64,000 nt of DNA, from contig JAHDWJ010000003.1 in NCBI GenBank assembly GCA_023384415.1, positions 124,001 through 188,000 of the forward strand, written 5' to 3'. Origin of the DNA: Anaerolineae bacterium (GTDB lineage Bacteria > Chloroflexota > Anaerolineae > Promineifilales > Promineifilaceae). The notes under the pieces were generated by a model, which saw nothing but the letters and a program-made list of their open reading frames with translations, made no database searches and had not been told where the DNA came from. This document shows positions 36,165 to 45,446 of this stretch, in pieces (the first letter of the stretch is position 1; each line of letters begins with the position of its first letter). The position numbers were made by a program, and so were the translations under genes.

Positions 36165-37647
36165 ATCCAGCACACCTACCACCATGGTTATCTTTGGGGC
36201 CACCGGCGATCTGACTCAGCGCAAGCTGATACCAGGCTTGTTCAGCCTGTTTTGTAAAGGGTTTTTACCAGAACAGTTTGCTGTCGTTGGCTTTTCCCGC
36301 ACAGAATGGTCCTCAGATGAGTTTCGGGAGCAGATGTTGGCCGGTATGAAAGCCCTGGCCCCGGAGATGTTAAACAAGAAAGCATGGCCTGATTTTGCCA
36401 GACATCTCCATTACACCCCAGGCAACGCCACCAAAGCCGAAGATTATGCCACCCTGCAAACTTTTTTGACCGAATTAGAAGGTGGAGCGGCCAACCGCCT
36501 TTATTATCTGGCTACCGCCCCTAACTTTTTTGAGCCGATTGTGACCCAGTTGGGGCAGGCGGGCATGGTAGCTGAAAGTATAGAGCCGGCTGTTTGGCGG
36601 CGGGTGGTTATCGAAAAACCGTTTGGCCATGATCTGGCCTCAGCCCAGGCCCTCAACCAGATTGTTCATAACGTTCTGGACGAGCATCAGGTTTATCGCA
36701 TTGATCATTATCTGGCCAAAGAAACGGTGCAAAACCTGCTCGTCTTTCGTTTTGCCAACACTATGTTTGAGCCGATCTGGAACCGGAACTATATTGATCA
36801 TGTGCAGATCACCGTAGCCGAAGCGGTAGATGTGGGACATCGCGCCGGTTATTATGATCAATCGGGCGTTTTGCGTGATATGTTCCAAAACCATCTGATG
36901 CAGCTGTTAGCCTTTGTGAGCATGGAACCGCCTACTTCGTTGCAGGCGGATGCGATTCGGGATGAGAAGGTGAAGGCCCTACGCGCCATTCGCCCTTTAT
37001 CCCCAGCCGAAATCGCCAGGCATACAATTCGGGCCCAATATGAAGGGTACAGCACCGCCGATGGGGTGGCGGCTGATTCGCAAACGGCTACCTATGCTGC
37101 TTTGGAGCTTTATATTGACAATTGGCGTTGGCAGGGGGTACCCTTTTATTTGCGCTCTGGCAAAGCGATGTGTACCAAAACGTCACAAATTATCATCCAG
37201 TTCAAAGAGCCGCCCCACATGATGTTCACCATTCCCCACGATCAACCGATTCCGGCGAATTATCTGGCTTTCTGCCTTCAGCCGCACGAGGGGTTTCACC
37301 AACGGATTGAGCTAAAGGAGCCGGGCCGAGAGGTGAAGCTGCGCTCGATTGATATGGATTTTCATTATGAAGAGGTTTTCCACCCTGACCATGTGCCAGA
37401 GGCTTATGAGACGCTGCTGCATAATGCCCTCGATGGGGATGCCACTTTGTTTACGCGGGGCGATGGGATTGAAGCGGCCTGGCAGGTTATTGACCCTATT
37501 TTAGATGCGTGGCAAAGCGCGGCCGCGCCCCCACTAACTACCTACAAACCGGGAAGTTGGGGACCAGCGGCCGCTGATGAGCTGCTGGGCAAAAATCGCC
37601 GCCGGTGGCGGCATGGCTGCTTAGACGAAGCCACCGAAGGTAAATGA
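36157..37647 (+). CDS. zwf: Glucose-6-phosphate 1-dehydrogenase
   Basis: About 496 residues from ATG 36157 (MSESSTPTTMVIFGATGDLT); the longer frame upstream is the shadow of gnd. GATGDLTQRKLIPGL is the nucleotide-binding loop, VIEKPFGHDL follows and RIDHYLAKETVQNLL is the active-site motif. It oxidises glucose 6-phosphate to 6-phosphogluconolactone with NAD(P). The length fits the family. It lies in the operon gnd-zwf-pgl, overlapping gnd and one base from pgl, so the three oxidative pentose phosphate steps are made together. Confidence 0.96.
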   Translation: MSESSTPTTMVIFGATGDLTQRKLIPGLFSLFCKGFLPEQFAVVGFSRTEWSSDEFREQMLAGMKALAPEMLNKKAWPDFARHLHYTPGNATKAEDYATLQTFLTELEGGAANRLYYLATAPNFFEPIVTQLGQAGMVAESIEPAVWRRVVIEKPFGHDLASAQALNQIVHNVLDEHQVYRIDHYLAKETVQNLLVFRFANTMFEPIWNRNYIDHVQITVAEAVDVGHRAGYYDQSGVLRDMFQNHLMQLLAFVSMEPPTSLQADAIRDEKVKALRAIRPLSPAEIARHTIRAQYEGYSTADGVAADSQTATYAALELYIDNWRWQGVPFYLRSGKAMCTKTSQIIIQFKEPPHMMFTIPHDQPIPANYLAFCLQPHEGFHQRIELKEPGREVKLRSIDMDFHYEEVFHPDHVPEAYETLLHNALDGDATLFTRGDGIEAAWQVIDPILDAWQSAAAPPLTTYKPGSWGPAAADELLGKNRRRWRHGCLDEATEGK

Positions 37648-37648
37648 G

Positions 37649-38410
37649 ATGGCGAACCTAATGAGCGGTCAATTTTTAGTTCTGGAGAACCCAGAAGCGT
37701 TAGCTATAGAAGCGGCTAACCGCTTTGTGACCTTAGCTGGGCAAATTATCGCCGCCCAGGGTCGTTTCAGCGTGGCTCTCTCTGGCGGCAGTACCCCGGA
37801 AGCGATGTATCGCCTGCTGGCCCAGGCCCCGCTTAAAGACCAGGTGGATTGGAAAAATGTGTATCTGTTTTGGGGGGATGAACGGTTTGTGCCCCCTGAT
37901 GACCCGGATAATATGTGGCGCATGGCTCAGGAAACGTTCCTAAGCTATCTCCCCATTCCCCCCACCAATATTTACCCCATGCCAACAACCGGAGTCACCC
38001 CCGCGGCCGCGGCCCGGCAATATACGCAAACGCTCCGCCAATTTTTTGCCCCCGGCCCACCCCGGTTTGATTTGATCTTATTAGGGATGGGGCCTGACGG
38101 GCACACTGCTTCCCTGTTTCCCGGTCATCCTGCCCTCACCCCCCCAGATGAACAACTGGTCGCTGTAGTCAACCACGCCCCTAAACCACCTCCAACCCGA
38201 TTAACCCTGACCTATCATGTGATCAATCAAGCTGCTAAGGTGATTTTTCTCGTAACCGGCAGCAGCAAAGCGCAGGCGGTTGCCAGGGTATGGGGCGATG
38301 ACTGGGATCCGATTCAATGCCCCGCGCAAGGGGTTAATCCCCGGCACGGCCATTTGCTCTGGCTCTTAGACCAGGACGCGGCCGCACAGAGTCTGGTACT
38401 TAATCGGTGA
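37649..38410 (+). CDS. pgl: 6-phosphogluconolactonase
   Basis: A 253-residue DevB-type lactonase related to glucosamine-6-phosphate isomerase. FSVALSGGSTPEAMYRLLA is the phosphate-binding loop, VYLFWGDERFVPPDDPDNM and LILLGMGPDGHTASLFPGH carry the catalytic His region. It hydrolyses the product of Zwf to 6-phosphogluconate. It begins one base after the zwf stop. Its 3' end overlaps that of the PPOX gene on the other strand by 11 bases. Confidence 0.95.
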   Translation: MANLMSGQFLVLENPEALAIEAANRFVTLAGQIIAAQGRFSVALSGGSTPEAMYRLLAQAPLKDQVDWKNVYLFWGDERFVPPDDPDNMWRMAQETFLSYLPIPPTNIYPMPTTGVTPAAAARQYTQTLRQFFAPGPPRFDLILLGMGPDGHTASLFPGHPALTPPDEQLVAVVNHAPKPPPTRLTLTYHVINQAAKVIFLVTGSSKAQAVARVWGDDWDPIQCPAQGVNPRHGHLLWLLDQDAAAQSLVLNR

Positions 38411-38825
38411 TACGGCTGTGGCCAATAATACGGGTGGGGGTAAGGCGGCAGAGGAGTTCGCCGGGGACACCGTTCCGTTGACCAAATAGTTCGGCCTGAT
38501 CGTCTCCCATATAACGCCCGGCGATGCGGGTAGCCCAGTGGCGCAGATCTGTCAGATCGTCGGAAAAGGTGACACTGCCCTCAACGATGACGTAGGTGTA
38601 AGGGGGCTGTTCGTCATCTATACAAAGAGAGGCGACGGGATTATGGCTCAGATTGGCCGCTTTGACGCTGGTGTGCCAGGTGGTGAAGACGATGGTGTCC
38701 CCGTCCAGATCAAACCAGATGGGAGCAACATGCGGCCGCGAATCCACCCTCACCGTGGCCAATTTGCCAGTACGCGGCCGCGCCACCAAAAAAGCCAGCG
38801 ATTCTTCACGAGTTAATTTCTGCAT
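38400..38825 (-). CDS. PPOX-class (F420/FMN-dependent) flavoprotein
   Basis: A 141-residue split-barrel protein of the pyridoxamine 5'-phosphate oxidase-like family. LTREESLAFLVARPRTGKLA and VRVDSRPHVAPIWFDLDGD are the typical first strands; IVFTTWHTSVKAANLSHNP holds the cofactor phosphate-binding residues; ASLCIDDEQPPYTYVIVEG follows. Short members of this class often bind F420 or FMN and reduce small molecules. The substrate is unknown. It is convergent with pgl. Confidence 0.82.
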   Translation of the reverse strand: MQKLTREESLAFLVARPRTGKLATVRVDSRPHVAPIWFDLDGDTIVFTTWHTSVKAANLSHNPVASLCIDDEQPPYTYVIVEGSVTFSDDLTDLRHWATRIAGRYMGDDQAELFGQRNGVPGELLCRLTPTRIIGHSRITD

Positions 38826-39131
38826 TGGTCAATAGTGCGGTCTAAGCCCGCATGAGTTCATCCATTTTCATTGCCGCACGCAGCCATTCATTCACTAGCC
38901 TTTGAAAAATCATATTTTGCTTTCATCTCAGTTCTTCTATCGTCAAACCAAAGATATACTGCCAACGGTCATAAACTGACATTTTCAATGAGACTGGAGA
39001 CTCGAGATTAACCAGTCCCCAGTCTCCAGTCTCTAATCTCCAACTGGAATGTCACTTTATAACCACGATGGGTATAAACAAAACCCGACGGTTCAGGTCG
39101 GGTTTTGTTTTTTTAGGGATAAGCGCGAGTA
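38826..39131. other. Intergenic region with CAGTCTCC words and a terminator
   Basis: No gene seen. From about 38990 to 39045 the words GACTGGAGACT, CCAGTCTCCAGTCTC and TAATCTCC repeat; an intrinsic terminator follows at 39080. Confidence 0.6.
39080..39114. terminator. Bidirectional intrinsic terminator after gcvP
   Basis: AAAACCCGAC (39080-39089) pairs with GTCGGGTTTT (39097-39106). The plus strand continues GTTTTTTT; the minus strand continues TTTTGTTTATACC, so it can end the minus-strand gcvP transcript, whose stop codon is at 39132. Confidence 0.88.
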
Positions 39132-42032
39132 TCAGGCGTAATCTTCAATGGGGGGGCAGGCACAAACCAGATTGCGGTCGCCGTAGACGTTATCTATGCG
39201 GCTGACGACAGGCCAGAATTTGTTAGCCTTGACCCAGGGGGCAGGGTAAGCGGCTTGCTCCCGGCTGTAAGGCCGATCCCAACTGTCGCTCAGGACGACC
39301 GCGGCCGCGTGGGGGGCATTTTTCAGCACATTGTTCTCCGGGTCAGCCTGGCCGTTGGCTACCGCTTCAATCTCGGCATGAATCTGAATCATGGCCGTAC
39401 AGAACCGCTCCAACTCATCCAGCGATTCACTTTCCGTTGGCTCAATCATCAGCGTACCGGGAACCGGAAAGGAGAGGGTAGGGGCGTGGAAGCCGTAATC
39501 CATCAGCCGTTTGGCTACATCCTCAGCCGAAATACCAGATGCTTCTTTGAGTGGCCGCAAATCCAAAATACATTCATGGGCAATACGGCCATGCTCTCCC
39601 TTGTACAGCACCGGGTAATACGGATCCAGCCGGGCGGCCACATAATTAGCATTCAAGATGGCTACCTGGGTAGCTTCCTTTAAACCCGCGGCCCCCATCA
39701 TGGCGATATAGGCATAAGAGATGGGCAAAATCGAGGCACTGCCCCAGGGAGCAGATGAGACGGCCCCAGTGGCCTGGGACCCACCTACCCCGGAGACAAC
39801 CGGATGGCCGGGCAGGAACGGGGCCAGATGTTCAGCCACACAAATCGGCCCCATGCCAGGGCCGCCGCCGCCGTGAGGAATACAGAACGTTTTGTGCAGG
39901 TTTAGGTGACACACGTCCGCGCCAATATCCCCAGGCCGGCACAGCCCGACCATAGCGTTCATATTGGCCCCATCCAGATACACCTGCCCGCCGTGTTGGT
40001 GAATGATGTCACAAACCTCGGTAATGCTGGCCTCGAACACCCCATGGGTTGAAGGGTAGGTGACCATCAGGGCGGCCAACGCCTGGCTGTGCTGCTCTGC
40101 TTTGGCCCGCAAATCGGCCACATCAATGTTGCCGTGATCATCCGTCTTGACCACCACCACCTGCATCCCGGCCAAAACGGCGCTGGCCGGGTTGGTGCCG
40201 TGGGCGGAAGCGGGAATGAGACAAACATGACGCTGATGGTCGCCGTTGGCCTGATGGTAGGCGCGAATGGTAAGCAAACCGGTGTACTCTCCCTGGGAGC
40301 CAGCATTGGGCTGCAAAGAGCAGGCATGGAAGCCGGTGATCTCAGCCAGCCAGCTTTCCAGGTTGCGGAACATTTCCTGGTAGCCCTGGGTCTGTTCCTG
40401 GGGAGCAAATGGGTGCAATGCGCCAAACTCCGGCCAGGTTACGGGGATCATCTCGCTGGTGGCGTTGAGCTTCATGGTGCAAGACCCCAGGGAGATCATG
40501 GAGTGGGCCAGGGATAAATCTTTGCTCTGCAATTGGGTGATGTAGCGGAGCATTTTGCTTTCGGAGTGGTGGCTGTTGAAGACGGGATGGGTCATAAAGT
40601 CGCTGGTGCGAGCGTGGGTGGCAGGGTAAGTCAGATCAACCTGCGCGGCCAACGCTTCCACATTCGTCTCCGCCCCGAAGATAGCTAATAAGTCGGCCAC
40701 ATCCTGAACGGTGCTGGCTTCATCTAGGGCGATGCCTGTGCTGCCATCGTCATAGGTGCGGAGATTGATCTGGTGGCTGTGCGCGGCCGCGACGATCTCA
40801 CTCTGCCCCTTTTGGCCGCCACTTACCCGGATGGTATCAAATACGGGGGCGTCGTTGACCGTATACCCTACCTGTTTCAACCCTTCCGCCAGAGCAGCCG
40901 TGAGAAGCTGCACCCGCCGGGCAATGCGGGTCAACCCATCTGGCCCGTGATAGACGGCATACATCGAAGCCATCACCGCCAGCAAGACCTGGGCCGTACA
41001 AATGTTACTGGTAGCCTTTTCTCGGCGGATATGCTGCTCCCGGGTTTGCAGGGCCATCCGCAGGCCAGGGGTGCCGCTGGCATCCTGGGAGACGCCAATG
41101 AGGCGGCCGGGCATGATTCGTTTGTGTTCATCTTTGGTGGCCATGTAAGCGGCGTGAGGGCCGCCATACCCCAGAGGAACACCAAACCGCTGGCTGTTGC
41201 CGACGACGACATCGGCCCCAAATTCGCCCGGCGGCCGCAGCAAGGTCAGAGCCAGCAAATCGGCCGCCACGACAACCAAGGCCCCAGCTTCATGGGCTTT
41301 CTGAGCGAACGGGGCGTAATCGAGAACATCACCATCGGTGGCCGGATATTGCAGCAAGACACCAAAGGTAGGCACGGAGAAATCATACGCTTCGTGGTCG
41401 CCTATGATGATCTCTATGCCCAGGGGGACGGCCCGAGTACGTACCACATCTATGGTTTGGGGATGGCATTGGGCGGAGATGAAGAAGGTGTTGGCTTTGC
41501 TGGTGCGGGGCATGGCCCGGTGGCAAAGGGTCATCGCTTCTGCGGCCGCGGTGCCTTCATCCAATAAAGAAGCGTTAGCAATCTCCATGCCCGTCAGGTC
41601 CATCACCATCGTTTGGAAATTGAGCAGGGCTTCTAGTCGGCCCTGGGCAATCTCCGCCTGATACGGGGTATAAGCGGTGTACCAGAGGGGGTTTTCCATC
41701 ACGTTCCGCAAAATGACCGGGGGGGTGAGGCAGCTGCTGTACCCCAGACCGATGAAGGAGCGGAAAAGCTGGTTTTGCCCGGCCAGGCGGCGCAGGTCGG
41801 CCAGGCTTTCGCTTTCGCTGTGGGCTGGGGGCAGGTCCAGGTCGCGGTGAAAACGGATATTGGCGGGAATGGTTTGATCCATCAATTCATCCAGGGAGTT
41901 GACATCCAGCACTTCCAGCATGTGGCGAATGTCTCCCTGGCGCGGCCCCAGATGCCGGTGGGCAAATGAGTCTGTTGGGCGGAGCAGATCAAGGTTCGCC
42001 GCCCTGGAGGGGGAAATGGGGGGGTGGGACAT
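39132..42032 (-). CDS. gcvP: Glycine dehydrogenase (decarboxylating), P-protein
   Basis: A 966-residue full-length P-protein (fused P1 and P2 halves). [17 protein letters not shown] is the N-terminal motif; [19 protein letters not shown] follows; in the second half [19 protein letters not shown] carries the pyridoxal-phosphate lysine. It decarboxylates glycine and passes the aminomethyl group to GcvH. It lies 81 bases behind gcvH in a two-gene operon controlled by a glycine riboswitch. Canonical gcvT is not next to it; a GcvT-like gene occurs at 56728. A GAGGACTGA-type repeat fills the gcvH-gcvP gap. Confidence 0.97.
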   Translation of the reverse strand: MSHPPISPSRAANLDLLRPTDSFAHRHLGPRQGDIRHMLEVLDVNSLDELMDQTIPANIRFHRDLDLPPAHSESESLADLRRLAGQNQLFRSFIGLGYSSCLTPPVILRNVMENPLWYTAYTPYQAEIAQGRLEALLNFQTMVMDLTGMEIANASLLDEGTAAAEAMTLCHRAMPRTSKANTFFISAQCHPQTIDVVRTRAVPLGIEIIIGDHEAYDFSVPTFGVLLQYPATDGDVLDYAPFAQKAHEAGALVVVAADLLALTLLRPPGEFGADVVVGNSQRFGVPLGYGGPHAAYMATKDEHKRIMPGRLIGVSQDASGTPGLRMALQTREQHIRREKATSNICTAQVLLAVMASMYAVYHGPDGLTRIARRVQLLTAALAEGLKQVGYTVNDAPVFDTIRVSGGQKGQSEIVAAAHSHQINLRTYDDGSTGIALDEASTVQDVADLLAIFGAETNVEALAAQVDLTYPATHARTSDFMTHPVFNSHHSESKMLRYITQLQSKDLSLAHSMISLGSCTMKLNATSEMIPVTWPEFGALHPFAPQEQTQGYQEMFRNLESWLAEITGFHACSLQPNAGSQGEYTGLLTIRAYHQANGDHQRHVCLIPASAHGTNPASAVLAGMQVVVVKTDDHGNIDVADLRAKAEQHSQALAALMVTYPSTHGVFEASITEVCDIIHQHGGQVYLDGANMNAMVGLCRPGDIGADVCHLNLHKTFCIPHGGGGPGMGPICVAEHLAPFLPGHPVVSGVGGSQATGAVSSAPWGSASILPISYAYIAMMGAAGLKEATQVAILNANYVAARLDPYYPVLYKGEHGRIAHECILDLRPLKEASGISAEDVAKRLMDYGFHAPTLSFPVPGTLMIEPTESESLDELERFCTAMIQIHAEIEAVANGQADPENNVLKNAPHAAAVVLSDSWDRPYSREQAAYPAPWVKANKFWPVVSRIDNVYGDRNLVCACPPIEDYA

Positions 42033-42047
42033 AGGAGTCTCCTCAGG

Positions 42048-42112
42048 TAGAACTGAGGGCTGAGTGATGAGGACTGAGCATTTTTGACCTCAGTCCTTTG
42101 ACCTCAGTCCTG
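42048..42112. repeat. GAGGACTGA short-word tract between gcvP and gcvH
   Basis: ACTGAGGGCTGAGTGATGAGG is followed by CCTCAGTCCTTTGACCTCAG, giving direct and inverted copies of one word. It lies in the operon spacer. Confidence 0.7.
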
Positions 42113-42113
42113 T

Positions 42114-42500
42114 TTACTGTCTTTCTTCACAATAGGCCCGGTAAGCGGCCGCGTCCATCAGATCATCCAGCTCTTTGCTGTTGCTGATTTTGATGCGGAT
42201 GAGCCAGGCCCCGTAGGGGTCACTGTTGAGCTGATCGGGACTGTCTTGCAAATCACTGTTGACGGCAATAATGTCACCGGAGATAGGCATATACAGGTCT
42301 GCGGCCGCCTTGACCGACTCAACGACGCCAAAGGTTTCATGGATACCGAAAAACTCCCCTTCACCGGGCAGTTCCAGGTACACAATATCCGACAGCGAAT
42401 CCTGGGCAAAATCAGAGATGCCAATAGTCGCTTCCTCACCTTCGACACGCACCCATTCATCATCTTTGGTATAATGCAAATCATCTAAAATTTTCGTCAT
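42114..42500 (-). CDS. gcvH: Glycine cleavage system H-protein
   Basis: A 128-residue lipoyl carrier. LHYTKDDEWVRVEGEEATI is the N-terminal strand pair, GISDFAQDSLSDIVYLELP follows, and VESVKAAADLYMPISG holds the lipoylated Lys. It shuttles the aminomethyl group from GcvP to the T-protein. It is the first gene behind a promoter, glycine riboswitch and terminator, and is followed by gcvP. The length is normal. Confidence 0.97.
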   Translation of the reverse strand: MTKILDDLHYTKDDEWVRVEGEEATIGISDFAQDSLSDIVYLELPGEGEFFGIHETFGVVESVKAAADLYMPISGDIIAVNSDLQDSPDQLNSDPYGAWLIRIKISNSKELDDLMDAAAYRAYCEERQ

Positions 42501-42605
42501 GGGGTTTTTCTCCTGTTGGCAGAAAAGGGTATATGGGTATATTAGTTTATTGGGTGGTCACTAATAGACCAATAGAGTAATACACCAATATACTAAAAAC
42601 AAAAA

Positions 42606-42638
42606 AGGACATGCTTACATTGTATGTTCGCACGTCCT
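42606..42638 (-). terminator. Intrinsic terminator between riboswitch and gcvH
   Basis: On the minus strand AGGACGTGC pairs with GCATGTCCT (one G-U) over a 15-nt loop, then TTTTTGTTTTT. It lies 34 bases after the aptamer and 106 before gcvH, as expected for a transcription-terminating expression platform. Confidence 0.8.
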
Positions 42639-42672
42639 CTGTTACAAATAGGCAGATGCTCCAGAGCGGGCT

Positions 42673-42815
42673 GATCAGGTGGTCCTTTGGCCTGAGAGTT
42701 TCACCGGCTTACGGCCAGCTTGCCCCTTCGGCGCCTGCAAAAGATGAGCATATTTTCACCGCTAACTACTAACAACTAACTGCTCACTTTCTCTACAGGT
42801 CTCTCCCACCAGATC
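42673..42815 (-). ncRNA. Glycine riboswitch, single aptamer
   Basis: On the minus strand the conserved blocks appear in order: GGTGGGAGAGACC, then GCGCCGAAGGGGCAA, then GTGAAACTCTCAGGCCAAAG and GGACC. The P1 stem pairs GATCTGGTGG (42815 down) with CCACCTGATC (to 42673), 9 of 10 pairs. The arm between the first two blocks is long, about 60 nt, and holds the words GTGAGCAGTTAG and TTAGTAGTTAG, members of the genomic short-word repeats; GTGAGCA can pair with TGCTCAT to extend the arm. Glycine aptamers upstream of gcv genes normally switch them on when glycine is high. No second aptamer was found. Confidence 0.93.
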
Positions 42816-42843
42816 GGTCACAATTCAAATTTTCACTGGTTCA

Positions 42844-42872
42844 ATTGTACGACCAGCCGCCACACATGGCAA
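42844..42872 (-). promoter_or_regulatory. Sigma-70-like promoter of the gcvHP operon
   Basis: On the minus strand TTGCCA (42867-42872) and TACAAT (42844-42849) are 17 bp apart. Transcription would start near 42837, about 20 nt before the riboswitch P1 stem. Confidence 0.65.
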
Positions 42873-43036
42873 GCCGCAAAAAGCAACTTTTACGGCGCGT
42901 TTTGCAGGTATGTATGCTAATCTGGAGGTTTATCTGGCAAAATGCGCGGCCTAAGACAAATTTTCAGGGTTCATGCCGCAGACGTGCAGTATAATAAATG
43001 TCGGGCAATGACTCGATAACACGCCCGCGAACATTC

Positions 43037-43047
43037 AAGCATTAGAC
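43037..43047 (+). other. Degenerate attC-like end 1 (AAGCATTAGAC)
   Basis: TTCAAGCATTAGAC matches the 3' end of integron attC sites (TCAAGCGTTAGAY) with one change in the core (ATTAGAC for GTTRRRY). Just upstream CGGGC and GCCCG can pair as an inner arm. The DUF4188 gene starts 44 bases downstream. Confidence 0.35.
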
Positions 43048-43090
43048 GATTAATGAGTAGGCTATCCAAATCGCCCAAGAGAGGACAACC

Positions 43091-43600
43091 ATGACCGACC
43101 CATCAAGCCGCCCGCCAGCTCCCACTGATAGTGCGTACATTGCTCACCTGTGGCAGCACCCCCAACTGACGCTGGCGATCTTTGGGATGCAACTCCTGAC
43201 TCCCGAAGGCCAGGCCCTGTATGAGACCGCTGGCATTCCACAACAGATGCAAGCAGCTCTTGCAGAGGCAGAAGGCTTGTTATGTGTGCGGGATTTCCCG
43301 GAAGGCAACGGCGGGATGCAGCTACAATATTGGCGTTCGCATGAAGACTTAGCGCGGTTTGCAGGCCAGTTGCCCCATATGGCCTGGTGGAAATGGCTGA
43401 ACGACCATCGTGGTCAAGGCTTTGGTTTCTACCATGAGATTTACCAGTGCAAGACGGCCGAAGCCGTTTTTGAAACGGGCACCTTGCCAGTGGGTCCGGC
43501 GCTGTTCTGCGAAATATCGGCGGTGGCTGGTGGTGAAGGTCGTTCTCAAAAGCGGCAACAACGCTTTGCTGAGGCAGCGGCACACTCTTCGGCGTCATAA
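43091..43600 (+). CDS. DUF4188-type small protein
   Basis: A 169-residue protein. TLAIFGMQLLTPEGQALYET, then LQYWRSHEDLARFA, HMAWWKWLNDHRGQGFGFYH and EIYQCKTAEAVFETG match the layout of DUF4188 (dimeric alpha-beta-barrel-like proteins; some act in aldoxime or monooxygenase chemistry). No catalytic residue can be named. GAGAGGA precedes the ATG. It has no GCGGCCGC inside and sits between two attC-like ends, with no operon partner, as a gene cassette would. Confidence 0.65.
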   Translation: MTDPSSRPPAPTDSAYIAHLWQHPQLTLAIFGMQLLTPEGQALYETAGIPQQMQAALAEAEGLLCVRDFPEGNGGMQLQYWRSHEDLARFAGQLPHMAWWKWLNDHRGQGFGFYHEIYQCKTAEAVFETGTLPVGPALFCEISAVAGGEGRSQKRQQRFAEAAAHSSAS

Positions 43601-43715
43601 AAAGTTTGGAAGAAGAAAGCATCCTACCATGCGCCGCCGCGGCCGCGATGCCTCGAACAGCTGACTATTTGGTGATTGCAAAGAGTTGGCGCGGCCGCGC
43701 TAATGTGCCTGAACC

Positions 43716-43726
43716 AAGCGTTAGAG
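43716..43726 (+). other. Degenerate attC-like end 2 (AAGCGTTAGAG)
   Basis: GAACCAAGCGTTAGAG resembles the AACTCAAGCGTTAGAT end of classical attC sites. The last base is G instead of a pyrimidine. Two GCGGCCGC palindromes (near 43639 and at 43691) lie in the 100 bp before it and could pair as arms. The nucleoside-hydrolase-like gene starts 33 bases downstream. Confidence 0.4.
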
Positions 43727-43758
43727 AGCTATAGCGCAAAACAAAGGATATCATCAGA

Positions 43759-45300
43759 ATGAGCACGGACAACGAAAAACCTGGGTGGTTTTTGTATCCC
43801 ATCTGGATTGTTCTGTCGTTCTTATGTATTTCTATTGCCTTTTTCCTCAACCTTCTCGTCCTAAACATTATTACACAGGTGGTTGGTGACTTTATCTACG
43901 TGAATGGGGTGCCCCACATTACGCAAGATTATTTGTTTACCTACACCCTTTTTCCCATGGTTGGCCTTGCAACAGGCACATTACAATATGCGTTTTTGCG
44001 CCGTTACCTCCCACGTATGGGGTGGTGGGTGCTCGCTACTACAGGTGGCTGGCTAATTGGAATGCTGCTATTTCTCATACCTGACTGGCCAAACCAGACA
44101 AACCGTTTCCTGAATTTCGGTCTGATATTTTTCGTGATTGGGTTGGCAATCGGGATTGCGCAATGGCTGCTCCTACGGCGACGATTATTCCAGGCAGGTT
44201 GGTGGATTGCCGCCAATGTTGTGGGCTGGGGGCTGTTGGCTTTGATAACCGTAGGTGATGCGCCTGTAAGCAATCCAACTGTAGCGGATACATGCACATC
44301 TGTTTCACCAACATCAACGCTAAGTACTATCTCTATTCCTATCGAGACTGTTGATCCCACATCAGAGACCCAAAAAATGCTCTTGCTCTATGACGATGAT
44401 GGCAGTCGCGATGGGATGGCAGCGCTTCTTTACTTGTTAAGTTACCCAGATATATCCATTCAAGCGATAACCATTTCCTATGGTGAAGCACACCCCCAAT
44501 TGTACATCCAGCACATGGGGTGTGTGCTGGATACCTTTGGAATTAGTGATATCCCACTTGGCGCAGGGCAGGACATGCCTTTGGCAGGTGGTACGCCTTT
44601 CCCCGATTGGTTACGTCAGCTAAGCGACAACTTCTGGGGTTATCCCTTACCAAATACTGACAAAAGTTATCCGTTCGAGAATGCTCCCAATTTAATGGTC
44701 TCTATTATTAATCAAGCGCCAGAACCCGTAACTATTTTTGTGAGCGGCCCTTTTACTAATCTGGCGCAGGCTCTGCGGCTCGACCCGGCTATTAAGAGTA
44801 ATATTTCGGCTGTTTACTTCATGGGTGGCGCGGTGTATGTCCCTGGAAACATAACAAATCTGGATCGTGACTCCAACAACCAAGTTGCAGACTGGAATAT
44901 CATAGCCGATCCACAAGCCGCAAAGGAAGCATTTGAATCTGGCTTGGAACTTTATATGGTACCGCTTGACGCCACAAATAAAGTGCTATTTAGTCAGGAA
45001 GATATCTTTCCCTGGCGCCGAGGTGATGATAAAGCCAATATGGTTGTAGATCTCACCGATATTATGTTCAATACCTGGGGTCTTAAGTTAGCGGAGATTT
45101 TCGATCTAACAGCGGCTGTCCTTATGGTTCAATCTGAATCTTGTAACTTTCAGCCGCTTCATCTTGAGGTAATCACGGACAATGGTCCTACTTTAGGGCA
45201 GACCATAGTTGTTCCAAATACCGAGTCAAACATTCACGTCTGCTTAGAACCAAATGTTGATCAAATCAAGCAGAATCTGAATGAGACATTTTCACCGTAG
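43759..45300 (+). CDS. Membrane protein fused to an inosine-uridine nucleoside hydrolase-like domain
   Basis: A 513-residue protein. Residues about 15-180 hold five hydrophobic helices (PIWIVLSFLCISIAFFLNLL and later ones). From about 212 comes an IUNH domain: LLLYDDDGSRDGMAALLYLL corresponds to the DxDPGxDDA Ca2+ motif, FVSGPFTNLAQALRLDP to the GPLTN motif and IFDLTAAVLMVQ to the late Asp. In the first motif the final Asp is Gly, so hydrolase activity is doubtful. Codon use is more AT-rich than its neighbours and there is no GCGGCCGC. It looks acquired. Nucleoside sensing or hydrolysis at the membrane is inference. Confidence 0.75.
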   Translation: MSTDNEKPGWFLYPIWIVLSFLCISIAFFLNLLVLNIITQVVGDFIYVNGVPHITQDYLFTYTLFPMVGLATGTLQYAFLRRYLPRMGWWVLATTGGWLIGMLLFLIPDWPNQTNRFLNFGLIFFVIGLAIGIAQWLLLRRRLFQAGWWIAANVVGWGLLALITVGDAPVSNPTVADTCTSVSPTSTLSTISIPIETVDPTSETQKMLLLYDDDGSRDGMAALLYLLSYPDISIQAITISYGEAHPQLYIQHMGCVLDTFGISDIPLGAGQDMPLAGGTPFPDWLRQLSDNFWGYPLPNTDKSYPFENAPNLMVSIINQAPEPVTIFVSGPFTNLAQALRLDPAIKSNISAVYFMGGAVYVPGNITNLDRDSNNQVADWNIIADPQAAKEAFESGLELYMVPLDATNKVLFSQEDIFPWRRGDDKANMVVDLTDIMFNTWGLKLAEIFDLTAAVLMVQSESCNFQPLHLEVITDNGPTLGQTIVVPNTESNIHVCLEPNVDQIKQNLNETFSP

Positions 45301-45426
45301 AAAAAGCCGCCCAGCACAGCGTACACCTGACTGGTAGGAGTCTGCACCTGTTCAACTAGTTTCTATGGCTTGAAGTTGGTTCCGGTAAAATGACGTTCTC
45401 CCACTCCGCCCATCAGTGAGCAACGC

Positions 45427-45438
45427 AAGCCGTCAGGC
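45427..45438 (+). other. Degenerate attC-like end 3 (AAGCCGTCAGGC)
   Basis: CAACGCAAGCCGTCAGGC resembles attC ends of the CAACGC...GTTAGGC type, with one transition in the core. The YqcC-like gene starts 9 bases later. Confidence 0.3.
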
Positions 45439-45446
45439 ATAAGAGC

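Larger units (their letters stand above)
42501..43090. other. 590-bp regulatory region of gcvHP
   Basis: On the minus strand it holds in order the promoter (42844-42872), riboswitch (42673-42815), terminator (42606-42638) and, from about 42595 to 42530, AT-rich TATTGG/TATTAG words (ACTCTATTGGTCTATTAGTG). Beyond the promoter, 42880-43090 has no gene; an attC-like end lies at 43037-43047. Confidence 0.7.

Noticed and set aside
40773..41567. 264-codon plus-strand open frame
   Set aside because: Antisense to gcvP, whose conserved sequence explains the base composition.
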